From Streptomyces sp. A0958 (GTDB lineage Bacteria > Actinomycetota > Actinomycetes > Streptomycetales > Streptomycetaceae), in assembly GCF_004795035.1 (NCBI RefSeq), contig NZ_SSBK01000027.1, positions 27,170-91,169 on the forward strand: 64,000 bases of DNA. Reading direction: 5' to 3'. Numbering within the stretch: position 1 is the stretch's first letter; every line of letters starts with the position of its first letter. The notes under the pieces are model-generated. The model saw only the letters and a list, made by a program, of their open reading frames with translations. It was not told the DNA's origin and ran no database searches. Below are positions 1 to 7,938 of the stretch, one piece after another. The position numbers were made by a program, and so were the translations under genes.

Positions 1-1
1 C

Positions 2-133
2 GACCGGCTCCTCGCCGAGTGGCAGGCCGCGCGGGCCGAGCCGGTCCCGGCCGAGCCCGCGGCGCCCGGCCCGTGCCACGCGGGCGGTTTCGTGCCCGCG
101 GCGCGAAGCTCGGGCGACGCCGGCCGGGGCTGA
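2..133 (+). CDS. 3' end of an unidentified gene (partial)
   Basis: An open frame enters from the left edge and ends at TGA 131-133, giving 43 residues ending in SSGDAGRG. The tail is rich in Ala, Pro and Glu, with no motif I recognise. It could be the disordered C-terminus of a larger protein. The codon pattern (third positions almost all G or C) supports coding, but the fragment is too short to identify. Confidence 0.35.
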   Translation, partial: DRLLAEWQAARAEPVPAEPAAPGPCHAGGFVPAARSSGDAGRG

Positions 134-253
134 CGGCGGGCTGGTTGTCGAACTTATGCGGGATCGAACCCATTTGAGTGGATCAGCGGAACCGAAACGT
201 CCGCGCGGGGTTGATCAGTACGTTCCAGAACGGAACGCTCCGAAAGGTGAAGC

Positions 254-664
254 GTGATGAAGAAGATGATGGCCGGCGCGGCAGCGGCCGTGTCCCTGGT
301 CGGCCTGTCGGCCGCCCTGGCCCCCGCGGCCATGGCGATCGGTAACGACGGGGGCACGACGTCGGTCAACGGCAACGGCGCCGCCAGCTCGTTCGGCAAC
401 AGCGTGACCCGGGGCGACGGCAGCCCGCAGGCGCAGCTCATCCAGGGCTCGCTGAACAAGCTGTGCGTGGGTGCCCCGATCAAGGCCAACGTGGGTTCGC
501 TCATCGGTCTCGTCCCGGTTACGGTCCAGGACGTCAACGTCCTGTCCAACCCGCAGAACCAGCAGTGCGCCGACAACTCCACCCAGGCCAAGGGCGACGA
601 GCCCCTGTCGCACCTGGTGGACGACATCCCGGTCCTCTCCGGGAACGGCGTCGGCAACAACTGA
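254..664 (+). CDS. Rodlin-family spore surface protein
   Basis: 136 residues. The N-terminus is a signal peptide: Met-Met-Lys-Lys, a hydrophobic Ala/Val/Leu stretch, then Ala-rich cleavage near residue 28 before AIGNDGG. The mature part carries features I know from Streptomyces RdlA/RdlB: the NGNGAASSFGNS segment, IQGSLNKLCVG, LIGLVPV and QQCADNSTQAKGD. Rodlins form the paired rodlet layer on aerial hyphae and spores together with chaplins. The GTG at 254 is preferred over ATG 257 because it aligns with the M-x-K-K start of known rodlins and has GAAAGG 6 nt upstream. Only one copy is seen here, whereas S. coelicolor has two divergent genes. Two strong hairpins follow the gene. Confidence 0.9.
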   Translation: MMKKMMAGAAAAVSLVGLSAALAPAAMAIGNDGGTTSVNGNGAASSFGNSVTRGDGSPQAQLIQGSLNKLCVGAPIKANVGSLIGLVPVTVQDVNVLSNPQNQQCADNSTQAKGDEPLSHLVDDIPVLSGNGVGNN

Positions 665-677
665 TTCCGTACACCGA

Positions 678-710
678 CGGCGGGCGGTCCGGCCTCCGGG
701 CCGCCCGCCG
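678..710 (+). terminator. Hairpin after rodlin gene
   Basis: Arms 678-692 and 696-710 pair over 15 bp with one G-T wobble around a 3-nt loop, starting 14 nt after the rodlin stop codon. No T-run follows, as is usual in Streptomyces. Confidence 0.7.
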
Positions 711-755
711 TGCGTCGTCCGTCCTGTGCGACGCGTGTGTACATACGGAATGACC

Positions 756-788
756 GAGGCCCACCACCCCTCGCGGGTGGTGGGCCTC
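756..788. terminator. Convergent hairpin between rodlin and the minus-strand gene
   Basis: Perfect 14-bp stem, GAGGCCCACCACCC at 756-769 with its complement at 775-788 and a 5-nt loop. It sits 18 nt beyond the stop of the minus-strand gene ending at 807, so it most likely terminates that gene and backs up the rodlin terminator. Confidence 0.7.
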
Positions 789-806
789 ACCGATGGGGGC
801 CGGGGG

Positions 807-1307
807 TCAGCCGAGGCTGCGGACCGGGAGTACGCAGTGTGCCGAGGTCGCGATGACCTCGGGGTCACCGGCGAAGGCCCGCAGCTCCGCCTCGCCGATC
901 GGGAGCCCGGGGGCGCCCTGCGGCCACGGGCGGGTGGCGAACATCGCGTGCACCTCGCCCTGTTCGTGCGCCGCCGCCAGCCACTCGGGCGGCACCGGGT
1001 ACTGGGAGGTGAAGTGAGGCAGCGTCAGAACGGCCTGGCCGGCCTGGACGAGGAGCTTCACGGGGAGCCCCGGCGTCTCGTCGGCGCGCACCGGGGCGCC
1101 GCCGACGGTGAGCCCGCTGCGCTGCAACGCGAGGTGCATGGCGTGCTCGCCGGCCGCCGGGCCGTCCGATCCGTCGCCCAGCGAGTAGGCGAGCAGGAAG
1201 GCGGCGTCGCGGCCGCTCTGCTGGTACTCGCCGCTCCAGCCGATCAGGATGAGGGTGCCCAACTGGGCCTGGGTGAACGTGCCGGTGGCTGTCTGGGGGG
1301 AGGTCAT
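807..1307 (-). CDS. Conserved hypothetical protein, DUF5949-like
   Basis: 166 residues from ATG at 1307. Recognisable stretches are LGTLILIGWSGE, FLLAYSLGDG, LPVKLLVQAGQAVLTLP, PVPPEWLAAA and SAHCVLPVRSLG, which match my memory of a Streptomyces-restricted family (DUF5949). No catalytic motif, signal peptide or membrane segment is visible, so it is probably cytoplasmic and of unknown function. An upstream in-frame ATG (MEFDRSR) lacks a ribosome site, so the shorter start was chosen. The gene stands alone and convergent to rodlin. Confidence 0.7.
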   Translation of the reverse strand: MTSPQTATGTFTQAQLGTLILIGWSGEYQQSGRDAAFLLAYSLGDGSDGPAAGEHAMHLALQRSGLTVGGAPVRADETPGLPVKLLVQAGQAVLTLPHFTSQYPVPPEWLAAAHEQGEVHAMFATRPWPQGAPGLPIGEAELRAFAGDPEVIATSAHCVLPVRSLG

Positions 1308-1501
1308 GTCCGGCACCCTAACCGTCCGCGACCGGTCGAACTCCATGCGTATCACCCGATCGGGGGATGACTGGTGACAACCCGGAGCCGGGCCGAATAA
1401 TGCGTTGACGCACCCGGAGTACCGGGGGCTATCGTGTGCGGCGAGACGGACGGCGGACAGGCTGCCGGTACCGGACACGGACGAATGCGGAGGTGAGGAC
1501 A

Positions 1502-1576
1502 TTGACGACGGTCGTTGCGATGGGCGCTGCCCACAGGCCGAAGTTCCCTGTTCCCACCCCCGTGGCCACCGGCTGA
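1502..1576 (+). CDS. Possible 24-residue small ORF upstream of rsgA
   Basis: The 329-nt gap before rsgA holds this TTG-initiated ORF (MTTVVAMGAAHRPKFPVPTP...) directly after an excellent ribosome site, GGAGGTGAGGACA. Upstream, TTGACG at 1405-1410 and TATCGT at 1430-1435 could be a promoter, though the 19-nt spacer is long. The ORF ends 63 nt before the rsgA start. It may be a translated leader or an unannotated microprotein; no family is recognised and it could be chance. Confidence 0.28.
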   Translation: MTTVVAMGAAHRPKFPVPTPVATG

Positions 1577-1639
1577 CCTCCTTCAGGACCTTCCGCGCCG
1601 ACGCGCGCACCGCCGGGGCCACCCTGTGAAGGGTTTCCC

Positions 1640-2812
1640 TTGTCTTTCCCGTCTTCCTCCTTCTCCTCCGCCACCTCCCGCTCCACCGCTTCGCACCCGC
1701 TCGCCGCGTACGGCTGGGACGACGACTGGGCGGCCGAGTTCGCCCCGTACGCCGCCCAGGGGCTGATGCCCGGCCGCGTGGTGCGGGTGGACCGGGGCCG
1801 GTGCGACATCGTCACCCCGCAGGGCACGGTCTGGGCGGACACCGCGTTCGTCATGCCCCGCGACCCGATGCGGATCATCTGCACGGGCGACTGGGCCGCC
1901 GTCGACGCCGACGGTGACCCGCGGTTCGTCCGTACGCTGCTGCCGCGGCGCACCGCCTTCGTCCGCTCCACCTCGTCCAAGCGCTCCGAGGGCCAGGTGC
2001 TGGCCACCAACGTCGACCACATCGCGATCTGCGTCTCGCTGGCCGTGGAGCTCGACCTGGGCCGGGTCGAGCGCTTCCTCGCCCTGGCCATGTCCAGCGC
2101 CGGCGGCGACGCGCTGCTCGGCGACGCCGCCGGGGCGGGGGAGCGGACCGCCGAGCCGCTCGTCGTCCTCACCAAGGCCGACCTGGTCCCGGACGCGGTC
2201 ACCCTCTCCCACCTCGTCCAGGACATCGAAGACATCGCACCCGGGGTGCAGGTGCTGCCGGTCAGCTCCGCCACCGGCGAGGGCGTCGACGTGTTCGCGG
2301 CGATCGTCTCCGGCGGTACGAGCGTGCTCCTCGGGGCCTCCGGCGCGGGCAAGTCCACCCTCGCCAACACGCTGCTCGGCAGGGAGGTGATGGAGGTCCA
2401 GGCGGCCCGCGACGTCGACGGCAAGGGCCGGCACACCACCACCACCCGCAACCTGCTGGTCCTGCCCTCGGGCGGGGTCCTGATCGACACCCCCGGCCTG
2501 CGCGGGGTCGGCCTCTGGGACGCCGGGGTCGGCGTCGGGCAGGTTTTCTCCGAGATCGAGGACCTGGCCGAGGGCTGCCGGTTCCACGACTGCGCCCACG
2601 AGGCCGAGCCCGGCTGCGCGGTGCTGGCCGCGATCGAGGACGGCACGCTGCCCGAGCGGCGCTTCGACAGCTACCGCAAGCTGCTGCGCGAGAACGAGCG
2701 CATCGTCGCCAAGACCGACGCCCGCGTCCGGGCGGAGATCCAGCGCGACTGGAAGCGCAAGGGCGCCGAGGGCCGGGCCGCGATGGAGGCCAAGCGCGGC
2801 CGGATTCGGTAG
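1640..2812 (+). CDS. rsgA: Ribosome small subunit-dependent GTPase A
   Basis: 390 residues from TTG 1640 (AAGGG 6 nt upstream). RsgA is a GTPase that binds the 30S subunit late in assembly and promotes release of maturation factors. It shows an N-terminal OB-fold, the circularly permuted GTPase order with TKAD (G4) at about 178-181 before the P-loop GASGAGKST at 232-240, DTPG (G3) at 283-286, and the C-terminal zinc knuckle GCRFHDCAHEAEPGC. All key residues are present. Permuted motif order plus the zinc cluster makes the identification firm. Confidence 0.95.
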   Translation: MSFPSSSFSSATSRSTASHPLAAYGWDDDWAAEFAPYAAQGLMPGRVVRVDRGRCDIVTPQGTVWADTAFVMPRDPMRIICTGDWAAVDADGDPRFVRTLLPRRTAFVRSTSSKRSEGQVLATNVDHIAICVSLAVELDLGRVERFLALAMSSAGGDALLGDAAGAGERTAEPLVVLTKADLVPDAVTLSHLVQDIEDIAPGVQVLPVSSATGEGVDVFAAIVSGGTSVLLGASGAGKSTLANTLLGREVMEVQAARDVDGKGRHTTTTRNLLVLPSGGVLIDTPGLRGVGLWDAGVGVGQVFSEIEDLAEGCRFHDCAHEAEPGCAVLAAIEDGTLPERRFDSYRKLLRENERIVAKTDARVRAEIQRDWKRKGAEGRAAMEAKRGRIR

Positions 2813-2893
2813 CCGCGCGGTAGCCGGGCGCCCTGGTCGACGTCCGGAAACCGCGAGGCGGTGTGCCCGCCGGGGCGCACACTGGACGGTGTG

Positions 2894-4324
2894 ATGGACG
2901 AGGAGACCAGGTACGAGGCGGTGAGCAGCCGCGACGCGCGTTTCGACGGCGAGTTCTTCTTCGCCGTCGAAACGACCGGCATCTACTGCCGGCCGAGCTG
3001 CCCCGCCGTCACCCCCAAGCGGAAGAACGTCCGCTTCTACCCGACGGCGGCGGCCGCCCAGGGCAACGGCTTCCGGGCGTGCCGCCGCTGCCGCCCGGAC
3101 GCCGTCCCCGGCTCCGCCGAGTGGAACGTGCGGGCCGATGTGGTCGGGCGCGCCATGCGCATGATCGGCGACGGTGTGGTGGACCGGGAGGGCGTCCCCG
3201 GCCTCGCCCACCGGCTCGGCTACAGCCCCCGTCAGGTGCAGCGCCAGCTCAACGCCGAACTGGGCGCCGGACCCGTCGCCCTGGCCCGCGCACAGCGCGC
3301 ACACACCGCCCGGGTCCTGCTCCAGACGACCGCGCTGCCCGTCACCGAGATCGCCTTCGCCGCCGGGTTCGCGAGCGTCCGCCAGTTCAACGACACCGTC
3401 CGGCAGATCTACGCCCGTACCCCGAGCGCCCTGCGCGCGGAGGCCGGCACAGGGCTCGGCGCGGCGGTCCGGGAGGCGCGCACCACCGGCATCCCCCTCC
3501 GCCTCGCCCACCGGGGCCCCTACGCGGCCGGTGATGTCTTCGACCTGATCGCCGCCCATACGGTCGCCCGCGTCGAGGAGGTCAGCGGGGAGCCGGGCGG
3601 CCGCACCTACCGGCGCACCCTGCGCCTCCCGTACGGCACCGCCATCGCCGCCGTGGACGAGCGGTCCGCCGGGAACTGGCTGGACGCCCGCATCCACCTC
3701 ACCGACCTGCGCGACCTGACCACGGCGGTGCAGCGGCTGCGCCGCCTCTTCGACCTGGACGCCGACCCGTACGCCGTGGACGAGCTGCTGGCCGCCGATC
3801 CGCAGCTCGCCCCGGACGTCGCCGCCCGGCCCGGCCTGCGCTCGCCGGGCGCGGCGGACGCGGAGGAGTTCGCCGTACGGGCCCTGGTGGGCCACCCGGC
3901 CGCCGGGGAACTCGTCGCCGAGTACGGCAAGGCCCTGGACGTGCCGTGCGGCGGGCTGACCCACGTCTTCCCCGAGCCGGGTGCGCTCGCCGACGCGGAC
4001 GTCGACCCGTCGCTGCGGGCGCTCACGGCCGCGCTCGCCGACGGCGGCCTACGGCTCGACGCGGGCGCCGACCGGGACGAGGCCGAACAGGCACTCCTGC
4101 GGCTCCCCGGCATCGGCCCGACCACCGCCGCGCTGATCCGGATGCGCGGCCTGGGCGACCCCGACGTGGACCCGTACGAGACACCCGGCGCGCACCGCTG
4201 GCGGCCGTGGCGCTCCTACGGCGTACGCCGGGCGCGGCGCCAGGACGGTCAGCCCCGGACCACCGCGCCCAGCCACGCCCCCGTCACCAGCAGGCACGCG
4301 AAGAGTTCGACCAGCACCGAGTAG
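2894..4324 (+). CDS. Ada-type activator / AlkA glycosylase fusion with missing catalytic segment
   Basis: 476 residues from ATG 2894. Residues about 1-80 are an Ada zinc domain with Cys32, Cys36, Cys63 and Cys66 (YCRPSC...ACRRC), where the first Cys accepts methyl groups from DNA phosphotriesters. An AraC-type HTH follows (LAHRLGYSPRQVQRQL, EIAFAAGFASVRQFN). Then comes an AlkA-like glycosylase with the helix-hairpin-helix LPGIGPTTA near 404-412. In AlkA relatives about 30-35 residues, including the catalytic Asp (PTDLG-like), separate GDPD from RWRPWRSY. Here only about 11 remain and no Asp motif is seen; GIGPWTA has also become GIGPTTA. The tail after RPWRSYGV is foreign and runs antisense into the next gene. 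The glycosylase is probably inactive, while the Ada/regulator half may still work. Confidence 0.85.
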   Translation: MDEETRYEAVSSRDARFDGEFFFAVETTGIYCRPSCPAVTPKRKNVRFYPTAAAAQGNGFRACRRCRPDAVPGSAEWNVRADVVGRAMRMIGDGVVDREGVPGLAHRLGYSPRQVQRQLNAELGAGPVALARAQRAHTARVLLQTTALPVTEIAFAAGFASVRQFNDTVRQIYARTPSALRAEAGTGLGAAVREARTTGIPLRLAHRGPYAAGDVFDLIAAHTVARVEEVSGEPGGRTYRRTLRLPYGTAIAAVDERSAGNWLDARIHLTDLRDLTTAVQRLRRLFDLDADPYAVDELLAADPQLAPDVAARPGLRSPGAADAEEFAVRALVGHPAAGELVAEYGKALDVPCGGLTHVFPEPGALADADVDPSLRALTAALADGGLRLDAGADRDEAEQALLRLPGIGPTTAALIRMRGLGDPDVDPYETPGAHRWRPWRSYGVRRARRQDGQPRTTAPSHAPVTSRHAKSSTSTE

Positions 4325-4731
4325 CCGGTCGCCCGCATCACAGAGCGCACCGACGCCCAGCCCGCCCCCCGGCTGCCGAGGCGCAGCCGCTCCGCCCCGT
4401 AGATCACGCCGACGTACCCGATGACCGCGCCGACGACCGGGACGACGAAGAAGCCCGTGATCGCGCCGAGCCCGCCCAGCGTCAGCGTCCGGCGCGGCGC
4501 CCCCGACTCACGGGGCCGGCGCGCCGGGAGCAGGGCCTTGAGCGCCTGGTTGAGCAGGAGGAGCACCGTGGCCCCGATCAGGACGCCCCAGGCGACCGGC
4601 GTCCTGTCGGTGAGCGCCCACCACAGGACGGCGGCCCAGACGATCGCCTGTCCTGGCACACCCGGTACCAGCACACCGATCAGGCCGAGCAGCATGACCA
4701 GTCCGACGGCGACGAGCTGCCACACACTCAT
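4249..4731 (-). CDS. DUF456 family membrane protein
   Basis: 160 residues with four or five hydrophobic segments: LVAVGLVMLLGLIGVLVPGVPG, a second near VAWGVLIGATVLLLL, a Gly-rich pair around GGLGAITGFFVVPVVGAVIGYVG, and a C-terminal helix. The order VPGVPG ... GGLGAITGFFVVPVVG is the DUF456 pattern; function unknown, probably plasma membrane. ATG 4731 was chosen because the protein starts directly with the first helix. Its 3' end overlaps the tail of the AlkA-like gene by 76 nt on the opposite strand. Confidence 0.85.
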   Translation of the reverse strand: MSVWQLVAVGLVMLLGLIGVLVPGVPGQAIVWAAVLWWALTDRTPVAWGVLIGATVLLLLNQALKALLPARRPRESGAPRRTLTLGGLGAITGFFVVPVVGAVIGYVGVIYGAERLRLGSRGAGWASVRSVMRATGYSVLVELFACLLVTGAWLGAVVRG

Positions 4732-4811
4732 CTGACCAGCCTGCCGGAGACCGGCCGGTCCCGCCCGTTCGCGCCGCCGCCCCAGGAGCCGTCGGCGCAG
4801 CTCAGAGGCGG

Positions 4812-5813
4812 TTACGGCAAGGAGCGCGCGCGGGGTTCGCGGGCGACCCAGCCCCGCTCGTAGGCGTGCCAGCCGAGCTGGAGGCGGGTCGAGACGCCGG
4901 TGAGCTCCATCAGGCCCTTGACCCGGCGCTGCACGGTCCGCAGCCCGAGGTCCAGCTGCTTGGCCACGCTCGCGTCGGTCAGGCCGGCCAGCAACAGCGA
5001 CAGGATCTCCAGGTCCGTCGGGTCGGGGCCGCCCGCTTGCGCCTGGACCGCGCCGCTCTCGCCGAGCCGCAACGGCATCGCCTCGCGCCACACCGCCTCG
5101 AAGAGCCCCGTCAGCGACTCCAGCAGCCCCGAGGCGTGCACGACCAGCGCCGCGGGTTCCGCACCCCGGCCGGTCAGCGGCACCATGGCCAGTGCCCCGT
5201 CGGCGATCACCAGTTTCGTGGGGACGCGGTCGACGACCCGGCACTGCTCGTTGCGGCTGAGCGCCGCCGACAGCTCCAGGATTCCGGACTCCAGGCCCAG
5301 CACCTCGCGCTCGATCACCACCCGGAACGACACCCCGCGCGTGGCCGCCTGTTCCTCCGACTCGTTGTCGAGACCGCTGACCGCGATCGGCTTGCCGGTG
5401 ACCAGGGCGCACACCTCGCTCACCGCCCCCAGCTGGAGCTGGTGGAAGCGGTGGGCCACCGCGCTCGCCCCGGTGACCACCTCGACCAGGTCGTGGACGG
5501 CCGGTTCGGCGGCGTCCGCCCGGTACTCCTCGGCCAGCAGCACCGCCGCGAGTTCCGCCTGCTCCAGCTGGTGGCGCTGCTGGGTGAGCAGCGCGCCCAA
5601 CGCGACCCCGGGCGGCGCCGCGACCCACCGGCCCGTGCGGGCGGAGGACTGGGCGGCCAGACCGTGCTGCTCCAGCTGGCGCAGCGTCCGTTCCGTGTCC
5701 CGTTCGGGCAGCGCCAGCCGGTGCGAGAGATCGGAGACCTCGGCGGCCCCCAGCGCCACGAGCGCGCGGTAGGCCGACTCCTGCCTCTCGTCGAGACCTA
5801 TGGCTCCCAGCAT
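4812..5813 (-). CDS. TrmB/LuxR-type transcriptional regulator
   Basis: 333 residues from ATG 5813 (GGAGGG 7 nt upstream). The N-terminus (LDERQESAYRALVALGAAEVSDLSHRLALPERDTERTLRQLEQHGL) is a TrmB-like winged helix. The C-terminus (TDLEILSLLLAGLTDASVAKQLDLGLRTVQRRVKGLMELTGVSTRLQLGWHA) is a LuxR-type HTH. The middle resembles a PLD-like or sensor region found in many Streptomyces paralogues. It reads away from a short ORF at 6025-6066 that it might control. Ligand and targets unknown. Confidence 0.85.
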   Translation of the reverse strand: MLGAIGLDERQESAYRALVALGAAEVSDLSHRLALPERDTERTLRQLEQHGLAAQSSARTGRWVAAPPGVALGALLTQQRHQLEQAELAAVLLAEEYRADAAEPAVHDLVEVVTGASAVAHRFHQLQLGAVSEVCALVTGKPIAVSGLDNESEEQAATRGVSFRVVIEREVLGLESGILELSAALSRNEQCRVVDRVPTKLVIADGALAMVPLTGRGAEPAALVVHASGLLESLTGLFEAVWREAMPLRLGESGAVQAQAGGPDPTDLEILSLLLAGLTDASVAKQLDLGLRTVQRRVKGLMELTGVSTRLQLGWHAYERGWVAREPRARSLP

Positions 5814-6024
5814 CCCCGATCCCTCCCCGGACGCAGCATTTCCGCGTGTTGGCGTGACCTCGGCCGGCCGTCCGTGGCGGAAAGCGGCCACGGCGTAAAC
5901 CCGCCGCGCACATCATCCCCGTACCGCACGTCACTCTGCCAAGGTGGCGGCACAGTGGCCCCGACAACCCCCGGAACGCGTACGTTTGCCCCCGCCTCGC
6001 CCGGTTTAGTACGGGGAGGTCGAT

Positions 6025-6066
6025 ATGTCCGCCGGGTCCAAGGCCACTGCTCGCGCCGGGCGCTGA
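6025..6066 (+). CDS. Possible 13-residue peptide ORF with strong ribosome site
   Basis: In the 367-nt gap between the TrmB/LuxR regulator and the phosphatase gene, GGGGAGG at 6013-6019 precedes ATG 6025, encoding MSAGSKATARAGR. A 13-bp hairpin follows 17 nt after the stop, so the unit looks like a complete tiny transcript. It diverges from the regulator gene. It could be a signalling or leader peptide or a small RNA; there is no family match and chance cannot be excluded. Confidence 0.35.
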   Translation: MSAGSKATARAGR

Positions 6067-6082
6067 CGCCCGCTCACTGACC

Positions 6083-6130
6083 GGTCCGCCGGGCGTCCTT
6101 CCCGTGGGGGGTGGGGTCGCCCGGCGGACC
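6083..6130 (+). terminator. Hairpin followed by ATTTTCCC
   Basis: GGTCCGCCGGGCG at 6083-6095 pairs perfectly with 6118-6130; the loop is 22 nt and ATTTTCCC follows. It lies before the phosphatase gene and after the 13-codon ORF, so it would end a transcript from that ORF or act as an attenuator ahead of the phosphatase. Confidence 0.55.
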
Positions 6131-6180
6131 ATTTTCCCGATGCCCGTTTTCGCGCGGCCCGCGCGGTGGACAATAAGGGC

Positions 6181-7827
6181 ATGAGTCAGCAGGGGGAGAG
6201 GCCCGCCGCCCACGAGGACGACTGGTGGCGCAGGCTGTACGACGAATCCGCCCCGGACACCGGGGCGAGCCAGGCGGCCGACAGTCTCGACGACCGCTTC
6301 GACTCGGCATCCGACACGGTGGCGCCCGGCGGCCGCCCGTCCCACGAGACCGTCCCGGAGGTGCCGGAACCTCGGGAGGAGCCCGAGCCGGAGCTGAGGG
6401 AGGTGCCCGCGCCGGAACCGCGGGAGGCACCCCAGCCTGAGCTGAGGAAGGCACCCGAGCCGGAGCTGGGGGAGGCGGTTGAGGCGGGGGAGGCGTCGGA
6501 GCCGAGAGAGACGCCTGGGCCCGGAGAGACGTCCGTGCCCGGGGTGGCTTCCGGGCCGTCGGTGGCGCCGTCGCCCGTCACCCGGATGGCGGACAGCTCG
6601 CCGCGGGAGCCCGTGCGCGCCCCGTGGGAGCCGTTGGCCGGCCCGGTGAAGCCGCGTACGTTCCCGGGGCCGCCGCCCCCCGAGCCCGAGCCCGAGCCCG
6701 AGCCGCCCGCCCCCGCCGATCCCCGCATCGCCGGGGCCCCTCCGCTGCCCAGGCGCCCCGTCCTCGACCGGCCGGCAGGTCCCGGGCAGACCGCCGAGGA
6801 GGCCGCCGACGACGGGCCGGCCGGTGACGCGGCCCCCACGCCCCGGCCCCTGGTCGCCCATGTGGGCGCCCGGCCGCCCACCTACGACGCCGAGCCCACG
6901 GCGCTGCCCGCCACCGACCCGTACGAGCTCGACAGGCTCGGTCCCGACACCGTGCTGGACGGCGCCCGGTACGGGACGTACACCCTGCGCGCCGCGTCCG
7001 TGCGCGGTGACTCCGCGCGGTTCCGGGGCGAGCCGCGCCGCGACGCATTGCTGACGGCGCGCTTCGGGACCGGTGACAGCGCCCTGGTCCTCGTCGCCGT
7101 CGCCGGCGCCACCCGGGGCGCGGAGGGGGCGCACCCGGCCGCGGCCGACGCCTGCCGCTGGATCGGCGAAGCCGTCGGACGCAGCCACGCCCGGCTCTCC
7201 GACGACATAAGGGCGGGCCGCCGCGCCGACCTCAAGTCCGGGCTGCACCGGCTCACCGACCGGGGCTACGGCAAGCTGCGGGCCCGCGCCGCCGAACTCG
7301 GCCTGGAGCCGGACGCGTACACCGCGAGCCTGCGCTGCCTGCTGCTGTCCGCCGACCCCGACTGCCGCACCCGGGTCTTCTTCGGCGTCGGCAACGGCGG
7401 GCTCTTCCGGTTGCGGGACGGCAGCTGGCAGGACCTCGAACCGGATGTGCCCGCGGTGGCCGCGCTCACCGGGGAGCCCGTGGTCGGCTTCGGCTCCTCC
7501 GCGCCCGAGAGCGGGCCCGACGGCGACCGGCTGACCATGGACCTGGGCATCCCCACCGGCCCGGCCCCGTACGTCGAGGACCCGCTCCCGCCCCCTGCCG
7601 AACCGTTCCGCTTCCGGGCCTCCGTCGCCCGGCCGGGCGACACCCTGCTGCTGTGCGGCACGGGTCTCGCCGAGCCGCTGCGGGGCGAACCGGCCCTGGC
7701 CGACGAACTCGCCGCGCGCTGGTCACCCGTGGCCGCGCCCGGCCTCGGGGCCTTCCTCGCCGACACCCAGATCCGGGTGACGGGGTACGCCGACGACCGG
7801 ACGGCGGTCGGCGTCTGGGAGGCGTAA
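6181..7827 (+). CDS. PP2C-like phosphatase domain protein with long acidic/proline-rich N-terminus
   Basis: 548 residues from ATG 6181. Residues about 50-210 are low complexity: runs of PEPRE/PEPELRE and other Pro-Glu-rich text, probably disordered. The C-terminal 290 residues look like a protein phosphatase 2C fold: RFGTGDSALVLVAVAGATRGAEGAH, a central FGVGNGGLFRLRDGSW, PGDTLLLCGTGLAEPL and a terminal DDRTAVGVWEA. The usual metal-binding DGMGG motif is replaced by AGATRG, so catalytic activity is doubtful. No signal peptide or TM segment. It may act as a phospho-signalling partner. It stands alone before poxB. Confidence 0.75.
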   Translation: MSQQGERPAAHEDDWWRRLYDESAPDTGASQAADSLDDRFDSASDTVAPGGRPSHETVPEVPEPREEPEPELREVPAPEPREAPQPELRKAPEPELGEAVEAGEASEPRETPGPGETSVPGVASGPSVAPSPVTRMADSSPREPVRAPWEPLAGPVKPRTFPGPPPPEPEPEPEPPAPADPRIAGAPPLPRRPVLDRPAGPGQTAEEAADDGPAGDAAPTPRPLVAHVGARPPTYDAEPTALPATDPYELDRLGPDTVLDGARYGTYTLRAASVRGDSARFRGEPRRDALLTARFGTGDSALVLVAVAGATRGAEGAHPAAADACRWIGEAVGRSHARLSDDIRAGRRADLKSGLHRLTDRGYGKLRARAAELGLEPDAYTASLRCLLLSADPDCRTRVFFGVGNGGLFRLRDGSWQDLEPDVPAVAALTGEPVVGFGSSAPESGPDGDRLTMDLGIPTGPAPYVEDPLPPPAEPFRFRASVARPGDTLLLCGTGLAEPLRGEPALADELAARWSPVAAPGLGAFLADTQIRVTGYADDRTAVGVWEA

Positions 7828-7938
7828 CAGCGCACGCCGTGGGTTGATGGACTCCGAAGACCGTCCGTCCGGGGTTTCGCGCCCCGCGTCCCGGACAGCC
7901 GAACGCCACGGAGCCCAGGCAGAGGGAGTGCGACACCC

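Noticed and set aside
4249..7248. 999-residue minus-strand open frame
   Set aside because: Its first part is the real DUF456 gene; the rest is antisense shadow of the regulator, small ORF and phosphatase, with Arg/Gly/Ala-rich text.
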